This document shows positions 55,411-64,000 of a DNA stretch of 64,000 nt, piece by piece. Below the pieces are notes generated by a model that made no database searches, was not told the origin of the DNA, and saw nothing but the letters and a program-made list of their open reading frames with translations. Source of the stretch: Pegoplata infirma (taxonomy: Eukaryota; Arthropoda; Insecta; Diptera; Anthomyiidae); contig OY992540.1 in assembly GCA_963921195.1 (NCBI GenBank), positions 74,141,337 to 74,205,336 on the forward strand, in the 5' to 3' direction. Position 1 is the first letter of the stretch, and each line of letters begins with the position of its first letter. The translations under genes and the position numbers were made by a program.

Positions 55411-55827
55411 AATTAAAATTACAATATCTCGAAAACTAAGCCAGACAGAGCAAAATGGAGGCCATTTTTCACATGTCTATGTCTATAAAAGTTAGCATTC
55501 CCATAAATTGTAATATGCTCATATCTCGGCAAATATGGTCGAAACAACAAAAAGTCCAAACGCAAAAGCTCTCCGAGTAATAGTTTTAAAGTTGTCGAGT
55601 TTTAAAAATTTTCAAGAACCCATTGGGCCACTAAATTCACGTATCTCAAAATCTTGCCAAGGTAGTGCAAAACGAAAAAATTGTTTTAATCAAAAACTAT
55701 AAATGATCTTCAAGGGACCCGCAGGGGTATGGGCGTATCGGGGTTTTAACCATACGGATCCGAACCCAATGGGGTCTTCACCTAATCTGGTCCTTAAATG
55801 TGTATGAACTAAACTAATTGGCATAAG
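55411..55827. other. Unassigned sequence
   Basis: Contains ATATCTCGAAAACTAAG and GCTCATATCTCGGCAAATAT, wording common in fly dispersed repeats, but no ends are visible. Confidence 0.4.
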
Positions 55828-56440
55828 ATTGAAGCTTATCAATGACAGACGCGTTGAAGCTTATCAATGACAGTAGGGTATCCAACTCTATTGATTCGTT
55901 GGAGCATCGTCGGAACGTGGGTTGTGCATCATTGTTCTACCGATATTATCATGGTAAGTGCTCTGCTGAAATGGGTGAACTTATTCCCGAGACTCGGGTG
56001 TACGTTCGTAACACTCGTCAATCCAGTAGATCACATCCGTTTGTTGTCGACTGTCCAATGAACCGCACAACGCATTACAGAGAAAATTCGTTTCTCAGTC
56101 GAACAAGTCGTATGTGGAATTCACTCCCCGCAGAAGTCTTCCCAGTCAGCTACGATCTGGAAAGGTTTAAAATAAATGTCCATAAACACTACTCACTCTA
56201 TCCTCCTCCCCATAACCTATTTTCCTAATACCAACACAATGCACTGCATTAGTAGGGGGCATCCCCTGAGTGTTCGCTCAAAGTAATAAGAAAACATGGC
56301 AATGGATCTAAGTCAATATAAATTTGCCTTAAATTTAGATAATTTTTCCATTTTTTAGTTAATTTTTATTTTAAGTGTATTGGTGTGTTTTGTGTTGAAA
56401 TATTTATGTAATAAATAATTACAAAATCTTTAAAACTTTT
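55828..56440 (+). pseudogene. LINE 3' fragment: reverse-transcriptase C-terminal tail
   Basis: The frame 55842-56228 encodes about 128 residues with LEHRRNVGCASLFYRYYHGK near residue 20, then ETRVYVRNTRQSSRSHPF, then FLSRTSRMWNSLPAEVFP and YDLERFKINVHKH near the stop. This order (HRR, LFYRYYHG, TR, WNSLP, FK.N..K) is the C-terminal tail that follows the reverse-transcriptase domain in many arthropod non-LTR retrotransposons. The catalytic domain is missing, so it is 5' truncated and inactive. The methionine at 55842 is internal, not a start. TTGAAGCTTATCAATGACAG is duplicated at its left edge. The clade is not assigned. The 3' end, with TAATAAATAATTACAAAATC, is near 56430. Confidence 0.75.
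55830..55875 (+). repeat. 20-bp direct duplication at LINE edge
   Basis: TTGAAGCTTATCAATGACAG occurs twice, six bases apart, encoding the same residues in frame. It probably arose locally. Confidence 0.85.
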
Positions 56441-56613
56441 TAGCGAAAAAAGTATGTTTATTGATTTTATTCAATGAAGAGAGAGAGCTGTTTGCAAAAT
56501 TAAAGGGAAAATTGTTTAATTTTTTTTTGTTTTAGTTAAAACTCAAGGCAACTAGACACTCAGAAAAATGTTATTTTGCAATATGCCCGTTTTTCAAACA
56601 ACATTAACGGTAT
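56441..56613. other. Unassigned spacer
   Basis: No feature recognised. Confidence 0.4.
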
Positions 56614-57067
56614 TCGAACGAACGATTTTTCAATTTTCTTTATGCCTAAAATTATGACTTTATAAATACGAGCTTTTCATATTTTTCTTACTACACTGAA
56701 ACATAAAAAACACAAAAAAATATTAAAAACATTACTTTTGCTAAATAATCTTGACAATGGAATCTGACAAATTCCATTGAATTCCACTGACACGTGTCGA
56801 TTAAGTCTTTGCAAGAAATGACCAATAAATAAATTTAAAACAGAAAAATAATTTTCTTGAAAATTATTTTATGAAAATATCATAGTTTTAATTAGAAAAT
56901 GAAATAATGACCTCGAGCTAGAATAAACCTACTAAAAATATAATATTTTAAAGGTCAAATACAAAAAATTTTATTTTTTAATAAAGATTAATCAGAATTT
57001 AAAAGATTTTATTTATAAAAGCATAATTTTAGGCATGAAGAAAATTGAAAAATCGCACGTTCAAGTA
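56614..57067. mobile_element. Inverted-repeat element with family H core
   Basis: GAACGAACGATTTTTCAATT...TATGCCTAAAATTATG at the left pairs with CATAATTTTAGGCATG...AATTGAAAAATCGCACGTTC at the right over about 55 bases. The core 56740-56960 is family H, also at 26860-27060 where the arms were not seen. Confidence 0.7.
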
Positions 57068-57711
57068 GAATTTCAATTTCTATCGGCTCAGCTTCTTGAT
57101 CCTTTGGAAAAAAGGCAATTATCTTAAAAATATTGGTAAAAATACATGACATTTTAGATTACGTTCCCAAAAAATTAAGATTTTTATTACATTTTTCCAT
57201 AATAAATCTAATTTTTTTCCATTTCTTTCAGTATATTTTACTTTGGCGCAAGGTTAAACTAACTTGAGAAAAACAGAAAAATTATTCAAGTTTACAAATT
57301 TGTTGGAAAATTGAGAACAAGTGCTTTTAATTTGTATGTGTGAAGGTAAAATATGAGTAATACTTCAAACTACTTACATTCATACATAACTACTTTGTTC
57401 AAAAGTTTTGATATATTTAGGAATATGAAGGAAATATGCAGAAGGATAACAAAAAAAGTAAAACTTTATCGACAAATATTATGAGTTTTTTTTTTTTTGT
57501 TTTTGTGCAATAACTAAAGTTTTTTATTAAAAGTAATTTAATTAATATGCAGAAGCAAAATAAAGTATTTTATTTAATAAGAAATTCTTATTTGCTAGAA
57601 AATCCTGGCTTATAAGATAAATTTTAATAATTTTTTTCCACTTCTTTGATTTTGATAAAATTGTATTTTTTAAGAATATTTTGAAAGAAAATCTTAAGCT
57701 GTTTTATTAGC
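57068..57711. other. Unassigned AT-rich sequence
   Basis: No feature recognised. Confidence 0.4.
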
Positions 57712-58387
57712 ATCCCAGTTAGAAAATGTGTTACTGAGGAAATTTCTACAGTGATTCCTTTAGGAAATGTCTTCATGTTATGACAAATCATTGGTTATCC
57801 TTGATGGCATGTCCTATCATTGTCAGCACTCTAAGAATTCTAAAACGAAACGTCTACAGAAAATTAAATTAGAATTTTAAATCTGGCTAATTCTTCAATT
57901 TCCAAGAAAAATATGGCAATATTATCGATTTATTTAAAATAAAATCAAAATCTAACAAGTAGAATAAAAGTAATAAATAGACAAACAATTTTCAAAATAA
58001 AGTTTGGAACAAGAAGTTCGGTAAGGACTAATGAACTGAAGGTTCGAGGTTCAAATCCAGTTGGGACTAAAAAAGCCGAAAAGTTTTTTCTTAATAGGAA
58101 AAAGATAATTAATAAAAAAAATGGATAAAAGTAAAATTTAAAGGAAATACGAAATTTTTTAGTATTTTCGCATGAGCTACGTCAGACATTTCCCCAAAGA
58201 AGACTTAGTGACATGTCCCCAGAAGGTCAGCCCTGACCACTGCTGACTTTCAGTGAGGACATTTTGAAAATTTGTATGAAACTGTCCTCAACCCAGTACA
58301 TAGAGATGTCTTGTGGATGTCAGCAGTGACTCTGATATGTCACCGCTCCGTCACTGAGGATGGCTCGAGGACGTTGCCAACTGGGAT
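57712..58387 (+). mobile_element. Family L TIR element, copy 3
   Basis: The left end ATCCCAGTTAGAAAATGTGT and the right end GACGTTGCCAACTGGGAT are inverted over about 10 bases. GTCAGCACT, GACATGTCC and CACTGAGGA motifs recur through it. It carries tRNA-like sequence 9 and matches copy 2 in inverse orientation. The frame at 58272-58457 runs out of the right end. Confidence 0.65.
58003..58068 (+). other. tRNA-like sequence 9
   Basis: AGTTTGGAACAAGAAGTTCG upstream and TTCGAGGTTCAAATCCAG as B-box. Same module as sequence 8, so it belongs to family L. Confidence 0.5.
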
Positions 58388-58479
58388 GGCACATAATTTT
58401 TTAGATACGGAAAGCCATTTTAAGATTTTCGGCAAATTTCAAATGACGATATTTTGAAAACAGTTAGACAGTTTTTTAA

Positions 58480-59310
58480 CATTTTTGTACTAGGAAACCG
58501 TAAGCCGTACGAAAAAACTTATAACAACAATATTGTAAAAACTATAACGAAGATTTAAAATTTAATTTTTTTTTTTTTTTTTTAAATTTCAACAAAAAAA
58601 TTTTGAAAACAATATTTGAATGTCCTTTTTTCCTGGAAAGGACACCATGGATTTCAAAAAGCAAAATTTTGTTTTAACGTTTGGAATGCATTTGTACCGC
58701 TGTTAAAATTTCAGAGAGGTGTTTTTTTGTATTGTTGAGCAATAAATTTTCAAAGAGAGCCTAATATTTTTTTGGTGGTTTTTTACTCAGAAACCGTAAG
58801 TTGTTCATAAAAACTTTCTGTTACAATATTCTTGATAAAATTATGGAGATTTTAAATTTAGAAACAAAAAAAAAAATCAAAAAAAACTTGAACAACAATT
58901 TTTTAAAGTAATATTGGAATGCCCTTTTCTCCTGCCAAGGACACCATGTATTTCCAAAACCAAAATTGTTTTATTAAAATTGAGAATATCCTTTTAACGC
59001 TGTTAAAATATCAGGGAGGTGTTTTTCGTTTATAAATTTTTAATTTTTTGCAAAAATTTTGAAAAAAAAACACCTCTCTAAAATATTAATAACACTAAAA
59101 GGAAGTTCTAAACTTTAGTACAAAATTTTGTTTTTGGAAATCAATGGTGTCCTCTCCAGAAAAAGGACATTCAAATATGGTTTTCAACATTTTTTATTCA
59201 AATTTAAAAAAAAAAAATTCTAAATTTTAAATCCTTATAATTTTATGTACAATATTGGTTTAATACATTTTTCACACGTCTTACGGTTTCTGAACAAAAA
59301 AATTTAAAAA
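58480..59310. repeat. ~290-bp unit: two direct, one inverted copy
   Basis: Unit 1 (58488-58730) and unit 2 (58785-59030) run from GAAACCGTAAG through GGACACCATG and CGCTGTTAAAAT to GAGGTGTTTTT. Unit 3 (59069-59300) is the same sequence inverted, from AAAACACCTCTCT to CTTACGGTTTCTG. Outer flanks CAGTTTTTT and AAAAAACTGTC also pair. This looks like a foldback whose left arm was duplicated. Confidence 0.75.
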
Positions 59311-59473
59311 AACTGTCTTAAAGTCAATATTGTTAAAAAAACGATTTTTAATCGCCAATATCTTCCAAAGTATTGATAAAAAAAGTTTTTTTAATCATTT
59401 ACGAAGCTTAACCAAATAATCAAAAATAAACAAAATCGTTGATCCGTCAGTTAAATTTCCTATGGATTTGCTC
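59311..59473. other. Unassigned spacer
   Basis: TTTAATCGCCAATATC and similar AT-rich sequence; no feature recognised. Confidence 0.35.
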
Positions 59474-59671
59474 ATATGAGGTATTCCACATCAAATGTCC
59501 CGCTACAGAAAACATGTGTCCCGTAAATTTCCAAATAGGTTGTTTGGATAGCCCTTTATGAAACTAAGAAAATTGAGTTTTTGGTTTTTCTTATTTTCAA
59601 AAACTGGGCTTAGAAGGCGTGGTCAAATATTGGAAAAATGATCAAATTTGTGGCGAGTTGCCTTGATTAAT

Positions 59672-60009
59672 TACACCGCTCAACAGTCATTTTCCGGTTT
59701 GAATTCTGGTGATCAATTTTAGTAGACTTTGATCTCCTGATTCCAAATCTGTATTCCAAATTTTTCCATCACGTCCAGATTTTTAGTTATTCACGGTTAA
59801 AAATGCGAAAAATGACGATTTTTGTATTATTTGAAAGCCTGCACAGCAGCCATTGAATGGAATACAAATCTGGTATAAAGCGCAAAGTATAATTTGTCTT
59901 TGGTCTCCAACATAGAAAACAATTTTTTTCTAATTATTGCGTTTGGTTGGGTTACAATTGCGTTTTAAAATGACTCTGTTAAAGTTATCATTTTTGTAAA
60001 AAAGGTAAG
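59672..60009 (+). repeat. Partial repeat with TTACACCGCTCAACA start
   Basis: TTACACCGCTCAACAGTCAT resembles the ACACTGTTCGACAAAA and ACACCGTCCAACAAAA starts at 45777 and 62926. CCTGATTCCAAATCTG is shared in style with the 45.7 kb foldback. The partner end is not found. Confidence 0.4.
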
Positions 60010-60017
60010 GTATATAC

Positions 60018-61878
60018 TAGGGTGGCTCGTTTTTGGGCTTTTCTCTCTGATCAAATTCTAATACCCGCCAAAAGTGTCGGTCTCCTAAGGGTAACTCACA
60101 TGCAAAATATCACTCCGATCGGAGTTTATCTTCTGTCTCCACTTTGAGCCTCAAAATTGGGGTTTTTGCAAAAAAGGACTTTAAAAAAAAAAAAAAAAAT
60201 GTTGTTTTTTTATTAAAATAATGAAAAAATTTTTTTGTATTATAATTGATCGTAAATACTTAAATATGAAATTTAAAGATTTTACGGTATCATTAACCCG
60301 TTCAAACTTGATACCAAAAAAATGGCATGATTTTGGGGGCGTTCTCAAAACACCTTTTTTCAAAATTTGAAAATTTTATTTTAAAAAAATTTTAAATTTT
60401 CCCTTTTTTTCTTTCTGAATTCATTAAGAACACCTTGGAGAAGAAAAATGTGAAATATGTCGGATATCCGTCGAGCCACTTTTTGGGAATCGCGGGGGGA
60501 AGTTAGCGGATTTCAAGGAAATCTTGGTTTTATCAATAATTTGGATAAATAAAATCTTATAAATTTCATTTCTGACCAAATTAACTGTTTTTTGGTATCG
60601 TGGCATTCTATTAGATAACTTTAAGTCTGTCATGAAATCTTACCGATCTAGGACGTCTTTAACCCACATTGGCTGGGGGTCAAAAATGACCCCCGCAGGA
60701 AATTTGAAGTTTAGAGCTTCAATTTTGTGCTATAAACAAGTATAAAACGGCTTTTGTGTTTTTTACCCCAACTATTATTTCGTATTAATATATTATCTTT
60801 AAAAAAATCGTTAACCCTTCTTGGTAGGGGGTCAAAAATGGCCCATTCAATTAAAAATATAAATTTTGTCGATATCAAAAAATTCAAGCACTATGCCGAA
60901 AAGATTTTGCCGGGATAATTTTTGACCCCTGGCCAATGTGGGTTAAAGATATCTCAAGCAGGTGCAATTTAGGGCTGATTTAAAGTTATCTAATAGATTG
61001 CCACAAATTAATTTTCTATAAAAAATACATACTTTTTATTGAATGGGTCATTTTTGACCCCCTACCAAGAAGGGTTAACGATTTTTTTAAAGATAATATA
61101 TTAATACGAAATAATAGTTAGGGTAAAAAACACAAAAGCCATTTTATACTTCTTAATAGCACAAAATCTAAGCTCTAAACTTCAAATTTCCTGCGGGGGT
61201 CATTTTTGACCCCCAGCCAATGTGGGTTAAAGACGTCCTAGATCGGTAAGATTTCATGACTGACTTAAAGTTATCTAATAGAATGCCACGACACCAAAAA
61301 ACAGTTAATTTGCCCAGAAATGAAATTTATAAGATTTTATTAATCCAAATTATTGATAAAACCAACATTTCCTTGAAATCCGCTAACTTCCCCCCGCGAT
61401 TCCCAAAAAGTGGCTCGACGAAAATCCGCCATATTTCACATTTTTCTTCTCCAAGGTGTTCTTAATGAATTCAGAAAGAAAAAATGGTATATTTAAAATT
61501 TTTTTAAAATAAAATTTTCAAATTTTGAAAAAAGGTGTTTTGAGAACGCCCCCAAAATCATGCCATTTTTTTTGGTATCAAGTTTAAACGGGTTAATGAT
61601 ACCGTAAAATCCTTAAATTTCATATTTAAGTATTTACGATCAAATATTATACAAAATTTTTTTTTTTAATTATTTTAATAAAAAACCTTAATTTTTTTTT
61701 TTATTTTTTTTAAAAAGTCCTTTTTTGCAAAAACCCCAATTTTGAGGCTCAAAGTGGAGACAGAAGATAAACTCCGATCGGAGTGATATTTTGCACGTGA
61801 GTTACCCATAGGGGACCGACACTTTTGGCGGGTATTAGAATTTGATCAGAGAGAAAAGTCCAAAAACGAGCCACCCTA
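60018..61878. mobile_element. hAT-like palindrome, ~900-bp arms, 8-bp duplication
   Basis: Starts TAGGGTGGCTCGTTTTTGG and ends CCAAAAACGAGCCACCCTA. The outside 8 bases are GTATATAC (60010-60017) and GTAAATAC (61879-61886), one mismatch. The arms mirror each other almost throughout: ACTCCGATCGGAGT, the GGCGTTCTCAAAACACC block and GGGGTCAAAAATGACCCC each occur once per arm, inverted. The centre is near 60950. Frames at 60424-60633 (minus) and 61256-61465 (plus) give nearly the same 69 residues because they are the two arms. No transposase. Confidence 0.85.
60670..60705. repeat. GGGGGTCAAAAATGACCCCC hairpin
   Basis: A perfect 8-bp stem around AAAA. It recurs in the other arm near 61197. Shorter forms (GGGGGTCAAAAATGGCCC, near 60825) flank the centre. 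Confidence 0.75.
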
Positions 61879-61886
61879 GTAAATAC

Positions 61887-62225
61887 CTTAGTTTTTTTTG
61901 ATATTTTTCAAAGAAAAACTAAAAAAAAAAAAAAATATTTTACAAATTTAAGTTTTCTGTGTTATTTTTCTTATAAACTGGAAGATATCTTTAATGGGTT
62001 TAAAAGTCTATAAGAAAGAATGAACTTTAGCGTAAATTTTGAGCTCATCACAGTAAAGATTGATCATATGGTTTTTGTTTTAGAGCCTTTAAAAATTGTG
62101 CTTTTTCTAATTTTTTTTTAAAGTGTTTTTTTAAAATACATGTTTGGCCAATAATAGTGCAACAACTTAAAATTTTTTTGATCATATATTTGAGATCATA
62201 GTTCAATTCTACTCTAACGCTTTAA
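61887..62225. other. Unassigned sequence between two foldback parts
   Basis: AT-rich; no family recognised. Confidence 0.35.
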
Positions 62226-62910
62226 AACTTTAGATGTTTGTCCATCCACACAAAAAAATTCAGACACGCGTTTTTCGTTTTTTTTTTTCGAGAAAATCGC
62301 ATTTGAATTTTAAATTTCATAACAATTTTGTAATTTGCTTCTTTTTTTGTTTTAACGTTGCGAATGAGTATTATTAATTGCATAAATATTACTCATACGC
62401 TCTGTTGAAACAAGAAAATACAAAAAAATATATATATAAATAAATATATATAAAATTCAAATGCGATGTTCTCGAAATAAAAGAAAAACGCGTATAAGAT
62501 TTTTTTTGTGTGGATGGACAAACATCTAAACTTAAAAAAAAAAAATAAAAAAAAAGTGGCCGGATTTTTGATAAAATGGCTTTTTTTAAAAATGGAAAAT
62601 TTCAGAACGGGTTCGGTAAATTTTCCACAAAAAAAAAATTGTAATTGATAGCCCATACAAAGCTATGTATATAAGAATGCCCATTTTCAAGATTGTGGTG
62701 CATTCCGTTTTAATGTGATTAATATTTATTTAAGGCAACTCGCCACAAATTTGACGATTTTTTCAATATATGACCACGCCTCCTAAGCCCAATTTTTCAA
62801 AAAAAAATTGAAAAACCAATTTTCTAAGTTCCATGTAGGGCTATCCATACAACCTATTCAGAAGTTTATGGTACTTTTTTTTTTTCACTGGACATTTGGT
62901 GTGGAATGCC

Positions 62911-62995
62911 TCATATACATATTATTACACCGTCCAACAAAAATGAAAACATATATATTGCTCATATATTATTACACCGTCCAACAAAATTGAAA
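62911..62995 (+). repeat. 47-bp tandem pair
   Basis: ATTATTACACCGTCCAACAA occurs at 62921 and 62968, followed by AAATGAAAAC or AATTGAAAAA. The frames at 62808 and 62906 cross it. Confidence 0.8.
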
Positions 62996-63170
62996 AAAGT
63001 CATTAAACACGAACTGAATAATATACGCATAAAACTAGAAACTAAATATAGTAAAACTTCATTTACAGTTTTTCATTTCCTGCTCCTGTTTTCTTTTAAA
63101 AAGACTTCAAAGTTTTAGAGGTTTACATTTTATATTTATATAATATTTATACTGGTCCTAGGATATCACC
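62996..63170. other. Unassigned spacer
   Basis: No feature recognised. Confidence 0.35.
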
Positions 63171-63551
63171 AGTGATAGCAAATAAAGGAGAAGGATCTCC
63201 CCTAATTTTCCTATTTTATTAGTTTAGCATATCAGGAAAAAGATGATAAGTTAAAACCTTTCAAAACTTTATACTTCAATATCACTCAAAATTTTCAAAA
63301 AAATATTTTGATAATGTTTTTATTTTATTTATTTTATTAAGAATTAACATATAATTACAAATCATATACTAATTTTACCTAACCGAGAACTGGTAACAAT
63401 GACCTTCGTCTCGTTGTAGCGAAACAGACCAAGGCCTCTGGTGGGAATCGAACCCACCAAAGGACTTTATTCACATCCTTTTATCCTAATATGGCAAAAT
63501 TAAAAAATTAAGAAATTAGGGGAGATCCGCCTATTTTATTTGCCATCACCA
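63171..63551. mobile_element. Small TIR element with a tRNA-like segment
   Basis: AGTGATAGCAAATAAAGGAG...GATCTCCCCTAATTT at the left pairs with AAATTAGGGGAGATC...TTTATTTGCCATCACC at the right over about 38 bases. tRNA-like sequence 10 lies between the arms. No target duplication seen. Confidence 0.7.
63437..63497 (-). other. tRNA-like sequence 10
   Basis: Minus strand: a perfect T-arm GTGGG TTCGATT CCCAC with the B-box GGTTCGATTCC, and TTTGCCATATTAGGATAAAA upstream. The rest of the cloverleaf is not evident. It has the best B-box of the ten. Confidence 0.55.
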
Positions 63552-64000
63552 TCACCAAACACAAATATTTCAGAAATATTTTACAAAATATATCCTTTAA
63601 AATTTTGAGGCCCTTTTAAAAGGAAACAGGATCATAAAATTAAAAACTGTAAATGGAGTTTAACTCCATTTTACCTCTACTTTGAGACGTGTATCATCCG
63701 GTTCATGTTTAATGTTAGCTGTTTGACGACGTGATCTGTGTGTATCATATAAAGAATATCAGGACACCCTAGGCCAGACTTTCTTTTCAAAAATTTTCTA
63801 GTAAATTAACTAAATCGTTTTGCAAAAAATATATTTCCGCTATTTTTGTGATACAAAAATTATATTTTCGCTGTTTTTGTGATACATTTAGATTTTTATC
63901 CCCCTTTTTATGCCATTTGTCATTTTTTGGCTATCATATCATATTTTATTTTTTCTTTTGTCACATTACTCTGTAAAGGAATAATCTCATTGCATAATAA
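63552..64000. other. Unassigned sequence to window end
   Basis: It holds a 10-bp hairpin (AAATGGAGTT / AACTCCATTT, 63651-63671) and a 31-bp direct duplication of TTTTTGTGATACA near 63843 and 63874. No gene seen. Confidence 0.5.

Larger units (their letters stand above)
59474..62916. mobile_element. Family G foldback, copy 2, broken by insertion
   Basis: The left end ATATGAGGTATTCCACATCA and the right end GTGTGGAATGCCTCATAT match the 18783-19788 copy. The left arm is intact to about 59670. The sequence corresponding to the middle of that arm is missing, and from about 62226 the central part and the whole right arm resume (AGATGTTTGTCCATCCACAC through CATTCCGTTTTAATG). Other sequence and a 1861-bp palindrome fill the gap. 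Confidence 0.75.

Noticed and set aside
60424..61465. Two near-identical 69-codon frames as a gene pair
   Set aside because: They are the two arms of one palindrome read outward from mirror positions, so the similarity reflects the palindrome and not gene duplication under selection.

Overview
This 64 kb window is very AT-rich, gene-poor eukaryotic DNA. I found no intact protein-coding gene, no rRNA gene and no CRISPR array. Most of it is interspersed repeats, many nested in one another. Several repeat ends (ATACCCTCCA... ending in GGAGGGTAT, the CATTCCGTTTGTAACACATCG-type interior, GGAC tetranucleotide runs, AACAAGTAAGAG starts) match dispersed repeats I know from higher (cyclorrhaphan) fly genomes. 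The likely source is therefore a fly with a large repeat-rich genome, perhaps a calyptrate. This rests on recognition, not on a search. The DNA could be intergenic, intronic or heterochromatic.

Working family names used below. Family A (~1 kb) runs from ATACCCTCCACTCTAG to TTCTACTTGTTT. Family B runs from AACAAGTAAGAGTGTTAAAT to GGAGGGTAT. Family D has ends TACACTCAAAAACCTTG. Family E is a ~250 bp MITE with CACCCAAAA / TTTTGAGTG ends. Family F starts AACAAGTAAGAAAGTTATAG. Family G is a ~1 kb foldback starting ATAAGGCATTCCACACC. Family H is a ~210 bp dispersed repeat. Family I is a ~150-180 bp tandem unit. Family J starts near GCATTCCATGTCAAATCGG. Family K carries CACCAGCTGGTG. Family L has ATCCCAATTAGAAATGTC ends.

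Layout. 1-11.5 kb: a hAT-like end, family A, a foldback, a hAT-like 2.4 kb element with nested insertions, and an inverted copy of the first A composite. 11.5-19.8 kb: family B copies, a foldback holding an LTR-retrotransposon fragment, and a 1 kb foldback. 19.8-28 kb: D and A copies and long AT-rich arrays. 28-33 kb: a TA-flanked 3.8 kb element with a second transposon inserted in it. 34-39 kb: D, A and B copies and a solo LTR. 40-46.5 kb: family L elements with tRNA-like sequences, and foldbacks. 46.5-49.8 kb: a 47-bp satellite. 51-56.5 kb: B, F, a complete hAT-like element with 8-bp target duplications, and a LINE 3' fragment. 56.5-64 kb: family L, a huge palindrome nested in a broken family G copy, and a final inverted-repeat element.

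No operon or pathway can be described. Three patterns link the parts: nested transposition with readable target-site duplications; at least eight long foldbacks; and ten tRNA-like (A-box/B-box) segments, most of them inside inverted-repeat elements.
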